Origin: an uncultured Acetatifactor sp.
Lineage (GTDB): Bacteria > Bacillota > Clostridia > Lachnospirales > Lachnospiraceae
Length of the DNA: 64,000 nucleotides
Direction of reading: 5' to 3'
Assembly: GCA_910577235.1 (NCBI GenBank)
Contig: CAJTMX010000004.1
Location: 1-64,000, forward strand
Position 1 is the stretch's first letter. The number at the start of each line of letters is the position of its first letter. The translations under genes and the position numbers were made by a program. Positions 16,090-24,917 of the stretch are shown here, one piece after another. The notes beneath the pieces are model-generated. The model saw only the letters and a list, made by a program, of their open reading frames with translations, was not told the DNA's origin and did no database searches.

Positions 16090-17151
16090 ATGGAAGGACT
16101 GGATATAATATGGCAGGAATACGGACTGGACCAGCTGCAGCAGGGGTTGTCCGATCTGTTTCCGGGGAACGCGTTTTCCCTGCGGCAGGTTTTTTCCCAG
16201 ATTATGCAAGGGGATGTTATGGGAGCCATCCGTGATATCCTGAATGCTATGCTGGGGGATATAGGGGGGCAGCTGGCAGGTATGCGCAATGTGATGCTGT
16301 GGCTGGTGATGCTGGGGCTGGTATCGGCGCTGATGAGCCATTTTATGGAAATATTTGACAAACATCAGATTGCGGACATCAGCTTTTATTTTATGTATCT
16401 GTTATTGACGGCAGTGCTGTTGACAAGTTTCGGACAAACAGTGCAGGTGGCATCGGATACAATGGAAAATATCCTGGTGTTTATACGTCTGTTGGTGCCC
16501 ACCTATCTGATGGCGGTGGGGGTGGCAAGCGGAACCGCCACGGCAGGTGCCAGCTATCAGCTGGTACTGCTTTTGATCTATGGAGTGGAGCAGGTGCTGG
16601 TGGGCGGGCTGCTGCCCTTCGTATACAGCTATGTTTTGCTGGCGGTGGTAAATGGCGTATGGATCGAGGAGAAATTGTCTCTGCTGATGGAACTGCTGGA
16701 AAGGGCCATCAAGGCGGCGCTTAAAGCGATTATTGGCGTAGTCACAGGGATCAGTGTATTTCAATCTATAATAACACCGGTTATTGACACTGCGAAAACC
16801 TCTGTGCTGCAAAAGATCGTGTCGGCTATTCCGGGGATTGGCGGGGCGGCGGACAGTATGGCCTCGATGGTGATCGGATCTGCCGTGGTGATCAAGAACA
16901 GCATCGGTGTGGTGCTGCTGATCCTGTTGGTGAGCATGTGTTTGGCCCCGCTTCTGAGAATACTGCTGACAGCCTGTTGTCTGAAACTCGCGGCGGCGGT
17001 CATGGGTATCGTCAGCGACAAGCGGATTACGGCCTGTGCCAACAAAGTGGGCGAGGGCAGTATGATGTTGCTTAAGGTCACAGGTACGGCGCTGCTGCTG
17101 TTTTTGATCAGTATTGCCGTTGTGGCTGTCTCTACCAATCACGGGCTATAA
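16090..17151 (+). CDS. spoIIIAE: Stage III sporulation protein AE
   Basis: Polytopic membrane protein of 353 residues with about eight TM segments from residue 60 onward. The family core is visible (GVASGTATAGASYQLVLLL; the SAIPGIGGAADSMASMVIG loop). It is shorter at the N-terminus than the roughly 400-residue Bacillus protein, and I see no clear cleavable signal peptide. ATG 16090 follows GGGGAGAG. In the 75-nt gap before it, CGTAGCTG and CAGCTACG can pair. Confidence 0.92.
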   Translation: MEGLDIIWQEYGLDQLQQGLSDLFPGNAFSLRQVFSQIMQGDVMGAIRDILNAMLGDIGGQLAGMRNVMLWLVMLGLVSALMSHFMEIFDKHQIADISFYFMYLLLTAVLLTSFGQTVQVASDTMENILVFIRLLVPTYLMAVGVASGTATAGASYQLVLLLIYGVEQVLVGGLLPFVYSYVLLAVVNGVWIEEKLSLLMELLERAIKAALKAIIGVVTGISVFQSIITPVIDTAKTSVLQKIVSAIPGIGGAADSMASMVIGSAVVIKNSIGVVLLILLVSMCLAPLLRILLTACCLKLAAAVMGIVSDKRITACANKVGEGSMMLLKVTGTALLLFLISIAVVAVSTNHGL

Positions 17152-17182
17152 GCAGACAGAGCTTATATATATGGAGGAGAAT

Positions 17183-17605
17183 ATGTTGGATGCGCTACTT
17201 GCAAGTTTACAACAGATGAGTGTGTTTATGATATGCGCCCAGGCTTTGATCTATTTTAAGCCTAAGGGTTCCTATGAAAAATATCTCAAGCTGCTGGTGA
17301 GCGCCATGGTTCTGGTACAGCTTTTGGGACCTGTGCAGGCTCTTCTGTCCGGTGGCGGACAGAGTCTGGAGGAGCGTATCGCGTTTTATACCAGCTCCTT
17401 TGAACAGGGGATGGGAGAGGCGGCGCTGGAAGAGTACCGAGTGGAGCAGATACGCAGGCAGCTGCTGACGTCCCAGATCAGCGCGCAGATGGAAACATGG
17501 AGTATGGAGACGGAGAGCGGAACAGGGGAGGAGGAGTATGCGGAGCAGGAGAAGGTGGACGAGGTCCGTGTTCAGATCGATCCTGTGATCGTAGAAATCC
17601 CGTAA
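17183..17605 (+). CDS. spoIIIAF: Stage III sporulation protein AF
   Basis: Protein of 140 residues. Two TM helices near the N-terminus (about 10-25 and 35-55, KYLKLLVSAMVLVQLLGPV) are followed by a hydrophilic extracytoplasmic region, as in SpoIIIAF. ATG 17183 follows a clear GGAGGAG; an in-frame upstream start at 17114 would overlap spoIIIAE and lacks such a site. It belongs to the SpoIIIA channel. Confidence 0.9.
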   Translation: MLDALLASLQQMSVFMICAQALIYFKPKGSYEKYLKLLVSAMVLVQLLGPVQALLSGGGQSLEERIAFYTSSFEQGMGEAALEEYRVEQIRRQLLTSQISAQMETWSMETESGTGEEEYAEQEKVDEVRVQIDPVIVEIP

Positions 17606-17708
17606 ACGGCGATAAGCAGGACTCTGCCAATTGCTGTGCGCAATACCGCCCAGGGTATATCGGCATGTGAGAATGCGGTAAATATAGCCTATGTATGGAG
17701 AGGGAAAT

Positions 17709-18329
17709 ATGGAGGAGAAGATTAAAAGCCGAATGACCAAATGGCTTAAAAAAGACAATCTGCTGATCCTGTTGCTTGCCGGCGTGCTGCTGGTGGTAAT
17801 AGCGTTACCCACGGAAAAAAACGGCGGGGGAGGGCAGGATACCGGACAGAGCCGGGAGAACACGGGCGGCGCGGCCCAAGATGTTTCCTCTTCCGTAACG
17901 GGTTTTTCCGATACAGAGGAATATGCGGCCTATCTGGAGAGACGGCTGGAAAACACCCTTTCTCAAGTGAGCGGCGTGGGCGAGGTTCAGGTGATGATCA
18001 CGCTGGAGGCTACTCGGGAGCTTGTGCTGGAGAAGGACAGGGAGGTACAGAGCAACAGTACCACCGAGGAGGACAGCCAGGGGGGAAACCGCTATTCCCA
18101 GCAGATCAGCAGAGCGGAGAGCACGGTATATCACAGCTCCGGCAACAACGAGCCGTATGTGGTAAAAACTCTGATGCCCCGGGTGGAGGGAGTGGTAGTG
18201 GTGGCTCAAGGGGCCGGAACAGGCAACATCAACAGAAATATAACGGATATGGTGCAGGCACTTTTCGATGTGGAGGCGCATAAGGTAAAGGTGGTGAAAA
18301 TGGACAGCGATGTGAATATATCTGAATAA
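17709..18329 (+). CDS. spoIIIAG: Stage III sporulation protein AG
   Basis: Protein of 206 residues with one TM helix (about 22-38) after a basic N-terminus, a low-complexity linker, and a C-terminal ring-building domain related to secretin/EscJ folds (SQVSGVGEVQVMITLEATRE; VEGVVVVAQGAG). In Bacillus SpoIIIAG forms a 30-subunit ring in the intermembrane space. ATG 17709 follows GGAGAGGG; ATG 17691 upstream lacks one. Confidence 0.93.
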   Translation: MEEKIKSRMTKWLKKDNLLILLLAGVLLVVIALPTEKNGGGGQDTGQSRENTGGAAQDVSSSVTGFSDTEEYAAYLERRLENTLSQVSGVGEVQVMITLEATRELVLEKDREVQSNSTTEEDSQGGNRYSQQISRAESTVYHSSGNNEPYVVKTLMPRVEGVVVVAQGAGTGNINRNITDMVQALFDVEAHKVKVVKMDSDVNISE

Positions 18330-18382
18330 GCCCTCATACAATGAACTAGTAAAAGAAGAGAGCATAGAAAAGGGAGAAAAGT

Positions 18383-19120
18383 GTGAAAAACTTAATCAAA
18401 AAGAATCAGCTAATGATTACCGCTCTTGCGATCATGCTGGCCATTGCGGGCTATCTGCAGTTTGCGGGGACCAATCTGGACGAGGAATTTCTGGGAGACA
18501 ACGGGAAGACGGCAGAGGTTACAAATACGGATGGGGTGATCACGGACAATGTGGTGGCAGGACAGTATGACATAAGCGATATCGACGGCATGCTGGATCT
18601 GTCGGAGGCTGATCTGGTGGCATCTTCCGTAACGGAGATCGACAGTCTGGACACGGACGGGGACGTGATCGCCGAGAATTATCTGGATTCGGATATGGTG
18701 GTGGGAGAGGCCCAGCCTGCGGAAGGCGAAGTGCCGGGCGAAGCGGTATTTTCCTCCTCCAATGGCGTAGCCATGTTATCTGAAGCCAAGCTGTTAAAAG
18801 AACAGGTTAGAGCAAAGAACAAGGAGACACTTATGGAGATCATCAACAGTGACGGTCTCTCCGATGAACAGAAACAGGAGGCGGTGAACACCATGGTACA
18901 GATGACCGCCATCGCGGAGAAAGAGGCGGCGGCTGAGATACTTCTGGAGGCCAAAGGGTTCTCGGATGTTGTAGTCAGCATCAATGACGGAGCTGTGGAC
19001 GTGGTGGTAAACGCTCTGACCCTGACGGACGTACAGAGGGCACAGATCGAGGATATCGTCAAGCGCAAGACGGAGATCGGCGCGGAGAATATCATTATCA
19101 GCACGGTGGTACAGGAATAA
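18383..19120 (+). CDS. spoIIIAH: Stage III sporulation protein AH
   Basis: Protein of 245 residues with an N-terminal TM helix (about 11-28), an acidic linker rich in Asp (about 32-110), and a C-terminal EscJ/YscJ-like domain (about 130-245; KGFSDVVVSINDGAVDVVV). In B. subtilis SpoIIIAH binds SpoIIQ across the septum. The start is GTG 18383 with GGGAGAAAAG upstream. It is the last gene of the operon. Confidence 0.93.
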   Translation: MKNLIKKNQLMITALAIMLAIAGYLQFAGTNLDEEFLGDNGKTAEVTNTDGVITDNVVAGQYDISDIDGMLDLSEADLVASSVTEIDSLDTDGDVIAENYLDSDMVVGEAQPAEGEVPGEAVFSSSNGVAMLSEAKLLKEQVRAKNKETLMEIINSDGLSDEQKQEAVNTMVQMTAIAEKEAAAEILLEAKGFSDVVVSINDGAVDVVVNALTLTDVQRAQIEDIVKRKTEIGAENIIISTVVQE

Positions 19121-19145
19121 TTTAGTGTACATTACATAAAAATGT

Positions 19146-19270
19146 GGTATACTGAGAAAAACGCCCTGCGTTTTCTCTTCTGAAAAGAGATGTGCGCAAA
19201 AGCGCACGGAAATAAGGTATACTGAGAAAAACGCCCTGCGTTTTCTCTTCTGAAAGGGATGTGCGCAAAG
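19146..19270. repeat. Two tandem copies of a ~55-bp hairpin-containing unit
   Basis: Copies at 19146-19200 and 19216-19270 start GGTATACTGAGAAAAACGC and differ at only a few positions; the period is 70 bp. Each contains GAGAAAAACGC CCT GCGTTTTCTC, an inverted repeat with an A-rich left arm and T-rich right arm, so each may act as a terminator after spoIIIAH. They lie between spoIIIAH and deoB. Confidence 0.75.
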
Positions 19271-19306
19271 CCATAAGCGGATTTTACGAAAGGTGAGGAA
19301 ATAATA

Positions 19307-20497
19307 TTGAGCAACAAACGAGTGTTTTTGATCGTGCTGGACAGTTTTGGGATCGGGGAGATGGCGGACGCGCCGCAGTACGGGGATGAAAATGTGAACA
19401 CCCTGCGCAGCGTGGCAGCCAGCTCCTGTTTCCGTGTACCGAATCTGGAGCGGTTGGGGCTGTTTCAGATCGACGGGGTGGCGGAGGAACCGGCCATACG
19501 TAGTCTTGCCACAGTGGATAAGGCCCAGGTGATCGGCAGATATGCCAGAATGGCGGAGCGCTCCCGGGGCAAGGATACCACCATAGGGCACTGGGAGATA
19601 GCGGGACTGGTGTCACACCGTCCTCTGCCCACTTATCCCCAGGGATTCCCCAAGGAGGTGCTGGAGGAGTTTAGCCGCCGCACCGGCAGAGGGGTGCTGT
19701 GCAATCTGCCCTATTCCGGGACTCAGGTGATACAGGAGTACGGGGATGCCCATATGCGCACGGGAGATCTGATCGTGTATACTTCGGCGGACAGCGTATT
19801 TCAGATTGCCGCCCACGAGGAGATCGTCCCGGTGGAGCAGCTGTATGCCTACTGCCGCATGGCCCGGGAGATATTGCAGGGTGAGCATGGCGTGGGCCGG
19901 GTGATCGCCAGACCCTTTGTGGGCCCGGCGGGCGGTATGTTTACCAGAACGCCCCGCAGGCACGATTTTTCTCTGGAGCCGCCGGGCGTGACCATGTTGG
20001 ATCAGCTGTCCCAGGCGGGGAAAAGCGTGATCGCGGTGGGTAAGATACAGGATATATTCGCAGGAAAGGGTATCACTGAGCATGTGTATACCGGAGGCAA
20101 TGAGGAGGGGATTTCCCGGACTCTGGAGTATTTGGACAGGGATTTTGAAGGGCTTTGTTTTGTAAATCTGGTGGATTACGATATGCTGTACGGACACCGC
20201 CGGGATGTGGAGGGCTATGCCCGGGCGCTGAGCGATTTTGATGAAAAGCTGCCTGAGATCATGGAGAAAATGGGACCGGAGGATCTGCTGATGATCACGG
20301 CGGACCACGGCTGCGACCCGGCTTACACCAGGACCACCGATCATACCCGGGAGTATACGCCGTTCCTGCTGTATGGCAGGAATGTGATACCCGGTAACAT
20401 GGGCACCAGAGACACTTTCGCGGATATCGGAGCTACTGTGCTGCAGTATTTTGGTATCCGGCCGGAGATTGACGGGGAAGGGATGTTTCCCCATTAA
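19307..20497 (+). CDS. deoB: Phosphopentomutase
   Basis: Enzyme of 396 residues that interconverts ribose/deoxyribose 1- and 5-phosphates in nucleoside breakdown. Alkaline-phosphatase-superfamily metal motifs are present: VLDSFGIGEMADA at the start, KDTTIGHWE, and TADHGCDP followed by DHTREYTPFL. The size matches the family. The start is TTG 19307 after AGGTGAGG. It stands alone here, without deoC or a nucleoside phosphorylase beside it. Confidence 0.95.
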   Translation: MSNKRVFLIVLDSFGIGEMADAPQYGDENVNTLRSVAASSCFRVPNLERLGLFQIDGVAEEPAIRSLATVDKAQVIGRYARMAERSRGKDTTIGHWEIAGLVSHRPLPTYPQGFPKEVLEEFSRRTGRGVLCNLPYSGTQVIQEYGDAHMRTGDLIVYTSADSVFQIAAHEEIVPVEQLYAYCRMAREILQGEHGVGRVIARPFVGPAGGMFTRTPRRHDFSLEPPGVTMLDQLSQAGKSVIAVGKIQDIFAGKGITEHVYTGGNEEGISRTLEYLDRDFEGLCFVNLVDYDMLYGHRRDVEGYARALSDFDEKLPEIMEKMGPEDLLMITADHGCDPAYTRTTDHTREYTPFLLYGRNVIPGNMGTRDTFADIGATVLQYFGIRPEIDGEGMFPH

Positions 20498-20959
20498 GCG
20501 GCCTGATGTGGATCACTGATTAATGTAGGCTCGCAGGGAATACGCGGAACGGAAGATCAGCGTAACAGAAGTTCTGAGGAAATCTAAGACAGCGTGTTCC
20601 CGGAAAGCACACTGATTCATATCAGGACGCCGCAAGCGGCCTGATGTGGATCACTGCTGTGTGGGCTTGCAGGGAACTCGCGGAACGTAAGATCAGCGTA
20701 ACAGAAGTTCTGAGGAAATCTAAGACAGCGTGTTCCCGGAAAGCACACTGATTCATATCAGGACGCCGCAAGCGGCCTGATGTGGATCACTGCTGTGTGG
20801 GCTTGCAGGGAACTCGCGGAACGTAAGATCAGCGTAACAGAAGTTCTGAGGAAATCTAAGACAGCGTGTTCCCGGAAAGCACACTGATTCATATCAGGAC
20901 GCCGCAAGCGGCCTGATGTGGATCACTGCTGTGTGGGCTTGCAGGGAACTCGCGGAACT
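20496..20959. repeat. Tandem array of 3.4 copies of a ~136-bp hairpin-forming unit
   Basis: Units begin at 20498, 20636, 20772 and 20908. The first is 138 bp and slightly divergent, the second and third are 136 bp and appear identical, and the fourth is cut off at about 20959. Each unit starts GCGGCCTGATGTGG and ends ATCAGGACGCCGC, which are complementary, and an inner GGGAACTCGC can pair with GCGTGTTCCC, so a unit can fold as one long hairpin. The left edge includes the last bases of the deoB stop codon; the right edge meets the prfC ribosome binding site. Confidence 0.9.
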
Positions 20960-20981
20960 TATAATAGGAGGAAATAGACCC

Positions 20982-22577
20982 ATGGATCGATATACAGAAG
21001 AAATAAACAGACGGCGTACTTTCGCCATTATCTCACACCCGGACGCGGGTAAGACTACCCTGACGGAAAAGTTTTTGCTCTACGGCGGTGCCATCAATCT
21101 GGCAGGCAGCGTTAAGGGCAAGGCCACGGCGAGGCACGCGGTGTCCGACTGGATGGAGATTGAGAAAGAGAGAGGTATTTCCGTCACCTCATCCGTGTTG
21201 CAGTTTGAGTATGACGGTTTTTGCATCAATATTCTGGATACTCCGGGACACCAGGACTTTTCGGAGGACACCTACAGGACGCTGATGGCGGCGGACTCCG
21301 CCGTGATGGTCATAGACGCCTCCAAGGGCGTGGAGGCCCAGACCCGCAAGCTGTTTAAGGTCTGCGGTATGAGGGGTATTCCGATCTTTACATTTATCAA
21401 CAAGCTGGACAGGGACGCCAACGACACCTTTGAACTGTTAGACGAGATTGAGAAGGAGCTGGGCATCGCCACCTGTCCCATAAACTGGCCCATTGGTTCC
21501 GGAAAGGGATTTAAAGGCGTGTATGACCGTGAGGAGAAGGCGGTATACACTTATTCCGATACCGAGAAGGGCACCAAGGAGGGCGAGACCCGCGTGGTGC
21601 CGGTGCAGGAGGAGACAGCGCTGCGGGAGCTGATCGGCAATGACGCTGCGGACAAGCTGCTGGAGGAAGTGGAACTCTTGGACGGAGCCAGCGCGGACTT
21701 CGATCTTAAGGCTGTGCAAAAGGGACAGTTGACTCCGGTGTTTTTCGGATCGGCTCTCACCAATTTCGGCGTGGAGATCTTTTTGCAGCATTTTCTGCGG
21801 ATGACCACCACACCCTTGCCCAGGACGGCGGACGTGGGGGTCATAGATCCGGTGGAACATGAATTTTCGGCCTTTGTGTTTAAGATCCAGGCCAATATGA
21901 ACAAGGCCCACAGGGACAGAGTGGCCTTTATGCGCATCTGCTCGGGCCGTTTCGACGCCAATATGGAGGTGCGCCATGTGCAGGGCGGAAAGGTGATGCG
22001 CCTGTCCCAGCCCCAGCAGATCATGGCGGATGAGAGAAAGATTCTGGACGAGGCATACGCGGGAGATATCATCGGTGTGTTTGACCCCGGCATATTTTCC
22101 ATAGGGGATACGCTGTGTATGCCCAAAGAAAAATTTGCCTATGAGGGAATTCCCACCTTTGCGCCGGAGCATTTCGCCAGGGTGCGCCAGGTGGATACGA
22201 TGAAACGCAAACAGTTCACCAAGGGAGTGCAGCAGATCGCCCAGGAGGGCGCCATCCAGATCTTCCAGGAGTTCAATTCCGGCATGGAGGAGATCATCGT
22301 GGGCGTAGTGGGCGTACTGCAGTTTGACGTGTTGAAATACCGTCTGGAGAACGAGTACAATGTGGAGATCCGTCTGGAGAATCTGCCCTATGAGCATATC
22401 CGCTGGATCGCCAACAAGGATGAGGTGGATGTGGAGAAACTCACCGGCACATCGGATATGAAAAAGGTAAAGGACATGCGGGGGAATCCGCTGTTGCTGT
22501 TTGTCAATTCCTGGAGCATAGGCATGACGCTGGACCGCAACAAGGGACTGGAGTTGTCGGAGTTTAGCAGAGAGTAG
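20982..22577 (+). CDS. prfC: Peptide chain release factor 3
   Basis: Translational GTPase of 531 residues that recycles RF1/RF2. The P-loop is HPDAGKTTLTEK (residues 19-30), the G3 region is ILDTPGHQDFSEDTYR and the G4 motif NKLD. Length and C-terminal domains fit the family. ATG 20982 follows AGGAGG; the open frame runs back into the repeat array, but that extension is repeat sequence and was rejected. Confidence 0.96.
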   Translation: MDRYTEEINRRRTFAIISHPDAGKTTLTEKFLLYGGAINLAGSVKGKATARHAVSDWMEIEKERGISVTSSVLQFEYDGFCINILDTPGHQDFSEDTYRTLMAADSAVMVIDASKGVEAQTRKLFKVCGMRGIPIFTFINKLDRDANDTFELLDEIEKELGIATCPINWPIGSGKGFKGVYDREEKAVYTYSDTEKGTKEGETRVVPVQEETALRELIGNDAADKLLEEVELLDGASADFDLKAVQKGQLTPVFFGSALTNFGVEIFLQHFLRMTTTPLPRTADVGVIDPVEHEFSAFVFKIQANMNKAHRDRVAFMRICSGRFDANMEVRHVQGGKVMRLSQPQQIMADERKILDEAYAGDIIGVFDPGIFSIGDTLCMPKEKFAYEGIPTFAPEHFARVRQVDTMKRKQFTKGVQQIAQEGAIQIFQEFNSGMEEIIVGVVGVLQFDVLKYRLENEYNVEIRLENLPYEHIRWIANKDEVDVEKLTGTSDMKKVKDMRGNPLLLFVNSWSIGMTLDRNKGLELSEFSRE

Positions 22578-22602
22578 AATAGGCCGGGCGTCGGAGAGGA
22601 AG

Positions 22603-23931
22603 GTGCTATTGCATAGTCGGAAAAAGCGTTTTTGGGGTAAAATAGCATATATAGGAGCTTTTTGCTGCATTGCGGCGGCTCTGGCAGCGGTGCTTGCAGG
22701 GATCGGCTCTCCGGAGTTCTGGGTCATGGATGGCCAGGGCATGGAAGAGCCGGTCACGGAAAACGTTTCGGGGCCGGAAGATGTGGATGGTCACAGCGCC
22801 AATGCTCCGGCCACAGCCATGGAATCCCGGATTCTGACCTGGCAGACGCTGTCCGGCTCCCAGGAGCCGGAGGATGACGCGGCGGTGGATTATACGGACC
22901 CTATGGCATGGGAATACTGTTATCAGTATCTGGATGAGGCGGGACAAAAATGGTACCGGGATATTCAGCGGGTTCTGGCGGGCATGGGGAAGGAGCAGGA
23001 GTTGTCTCCCGAGGGGCTGGAAGCGGGCTTGACGGAGGAGGACATCGACAGGATATTCTGTTATGTGCTGGCGGACCACCCGGAATATTTTTATGTGGAC
23101 GGGTATCGCTATACAAAATACAGCCGCATGGACAGGCTGGTTAAAATCGAGTTTTCCGGCAGCTATACCTGTGACAGCCAGGAATGTGCCGACAAATGGG
23201 AGCAGATCAGGGATGCCGCCGGGACATTGCTGGCGCAGGCGCCTGCCGGGGAGGACGATTATGAGAAAGCGCGTTATGTATATGAGACATTGATCCGCAA
23301 TACCGATTATGTGCTGGACGCGCCGGACAGTCAGAATCTGTATTCCGTTCTGGTAAACGGCGAGTCCGTGTGTCAGGGGTATGCCAAGGCCACCCAGTAT
23401 CTGCTCAATCATCTGGGGATTCCCTGTCTGCTGGTACAGGGCCAGGTGGAGCCGGGAGAAGGACATGCGTGGAATATGCTCAGCCTGAATGGGGATTACT
23501 ATTATATGGACACCACCTGGGGGGACGCCTCCTACCGGCAGGCAGACAATATTGAGCAGGACAGTGATTGGATACCGCAGGTCAACTATGACTATCTGTG
23601 CGTTACCACCAGCCAGCTGTTGCGCACCCATACGCCCGATATGGGAGTGCCGCTGCCCGAGTGTACCGCCACCCGTGACAATTACTATGTGCGGGAGGGC
23701 TGCCTGATGGAAACTTGTGAGGAGACGGCGCTGCGGCAGGCTTTTGACCGGGCCATCTCCCAGGGCCGTCAGGAGATCTCGCTGAAATGTACCCAGGAGA
23801 GCGTGTACCGTCAGCTGCTGGAGCATTTGATCGGGGATAAAGAGGTGTTTTCCTATCTGGGCCGGGATTGCAGTACCCTGCACTATGCCCGCAATGAAAA
23901 ACAGCTGTCCATCACCTTCTGGTTTTCCTAG
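22603..23931 (+). CDS. Second membrane-anchored transglutaminase-like protein
   Basis: Protein of 442 residues with an N-terminal TM helix (about 13-35), an acidic linker and a transglutaminase core with Cys257 (GESVCQGYAKA), His288 (GEGHAWN) and Asp303 (YYMDTTWGD). The core parallels the protein at 12032-13678, suggesting related roles at the cell surface. The start is a non-ATG codon: GTG 22603 or TTG 22609 (GGAGAGGAAGG upstream). It lies 26 nt after prfC. Function beyond the domain is unknown. Confidence 0.8.
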   Translation: MLLHSRKKRFWGKIAYIGAFCCIAAALAAVLAGIGSPEFWVMDGQGMEEPVTENVSGPEDVDGHSANAPATAMESRILTWQTLSGSQEPEDDAAVDYTDPMAWEYCYQYLDEAGQKWYRDIQRVLAGMGKEQELSPEGLEAGLTEEDIDRIFCYVLADHPEYFYVDGYRYTKYSRMDRLVKIEFSGSYTCDSQECADKWEQIRDAAGTLLAQAPAGEDDYEKARYVYETLIRNTDYVLDAPDSQNLYSVLVNGESVCQGYAKATQYLLNHLGIPCLLVQGQVEPGEGHAWNMLSLNGDYYYMDTTWGDASYRQADNIEQDSDWIPQVNYDYLCVTTSQLLRTHTPDMGVPLPECTATRDNYYVREGCLMETCEETALRQAFDRAISQGRQEISLKCTQESVYRQLLEHLIGDKEVFSYLGRDCSTLHYARNEKQLSITFWFS

Positions 23932-23947
23932 GAAACGCTTTTGGTAC

Positions 23948-23976
23948 TTGAGAGATCAGGGGGAATGTGTTACAAT
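23948..23976 (+). promoter_or_regulatory. Sigma-A promoter of the asp23-nusB-recN gene run
   Basis: TTGAGA (23948-23953) and TACAAT (23971-23976) with an exact 17-nt spacer. It lies just after the second transglutaminase gene and about 100 nt before asp23. It would drive the long co-directional run of housekeeping genes. Confidence 0.65.
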
Positions 23977-24079
23977 AAACAAAACGCTTTGACGCCCTGT
24001 GAGATCGCGTGGAACGCGGAGATGGGATCAGCGGGATATCCCGGGCCAAACCCGTGATATGCGGAAAAGGGGGATCAAT

Positions 24080-24430
24080 ATGGAAAAAGAGATAGATAGA
24101 AAAACCGTAGTGTTGCAGGAGGACGAGAACGTGGGAAGTGTGAAGATAGCGGATGACGTGGTGGCTACGATCGCCAGGCTGGCGGCCAACGAAGTCGAGG
24201 GAGTGGCTCCGGCGGTGGGGTCCAACGGGAAACCCGTGAAAAAATATGTGAGAGTGGAAGTGACAAACGGCAACGTGGTTGTGGATCTGGCTGTGGTGCT
24301 GGCCTACGGCTATAATATTCCTGCCACATGCAGCAAGGTGCAGGCAAAGGTGAAGACTGCCATTGAAAATATGACGGGGCTTACCTGTAGCGACGTGAAT
24401 ATACGCATTGCCGGAGTGAAAGTTAATTAG
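24080..24430 (+). CDS. Asp23/Gls24 family envelope stress response protein
   Basis: Protein of 116 residues of the DUF322/Asp23 family (VGSVKIADDVVATIARLAANEVEGV; CSKVQAKVKTAIENMTGL). Such proteins are small cytoplasmic or membrane-associated envelope-stress proteins, and in Clostridia this one is commonly found directly before nusB, as here. ATG 24080 follows AAAGGGGG; the open frame upstream to 23999 is not supported by a ribosome binding site. Confidence 0.9.
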   Translation: MEKEIDRKTVVLQEDENVGSVKIADDVVATIARLAANEVEGVAPAVGSNGKPVKKYVRVEVTNGNVVVDLAVVLAYGYNIPATCSKVQAKVKTAIENMTGLTCSDVNIRIAGVKVN

Positions 24431-24473
24431 TATCCCCGCCGGGGTGGACGAAAGAAGACGGAGAGTAGGATCT

Positions 24474-24917
24474 ATGGGACGACGTGAACAGAGGGAGCAG
24501 ATATTCAAGCTGCTTTTTCGCGTGGAATTTAATACGCCGGAGGAGATGCCCCAGCAGAGGGAGTTTTTTCTGGAGCAGATAAAGCTGCCCCCCGAGGATG
24601 ACGGTATGGCGGCCAAGGAGAAAGATATTACCTATATCACGGACAAATTTGAACGCATACAGGATCAGATTGCCGGAATCGACAGGTTGATCGACGAGAA
24701 AGCGGAGGGATGGAGCGTGGCCCGTATGGGCAAGGTGGAGCTGACCATACTGCGCCTGGGAGTCTATGAGATTCTGTATGACCAGGATATTCCGGACAGC
24801 GTGGCTATCAACGAGGCGGTGGAGCTGGCCAAGAAATACGGGCAGGACAATTCCGGCGCGTTTGTCAATGCCGTGCTGGCGAAGTTTTTGTGCTCCGGTC
24901 AGGGGGAAAAACAGTGA
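24474..24917 (+). CDS. nusB: Transcription antitermination factor NusB
   Basis: All-helical RNA-binding factor of 147 residues for rRNA antitermination. Recognisable segments are MGRREQREQIFKLLFRVEF at the N-terminus and the C-terminal PDSVAINEAVELAKKYG...SGAFVNAVLAK block. ATG 24474 follows GGAGAGTAGGA. It overlaps the xseA start by one base, so the two are translationally coupled. Confidence 0.94.
   Translation: MGRREQREQIFKLLFRVEFNTPEEMPQQREFFLEQIKLPPEDDGMAAKEKDITYITDKFERIQDQIAGIDRLIDEKAEGWSVARMGKVELTILRLGVYEILYDQDIPDSVAINEAVELAKKYGQDNSGAFVNAVLAKFLCSGQGEKQ

Noticed and set aside
20496..20959. CRISPR array
   Set aside because: The units are contiguous 136-bp repeats with no spacers and no cas genes nearby.
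20916..20981. N-terminal extension of prfC into the repeat array
   Set aside because: The extra residues are repeat-encoded, no RBS precedes them, and AGGAGG sits correctly before ATG 20982.
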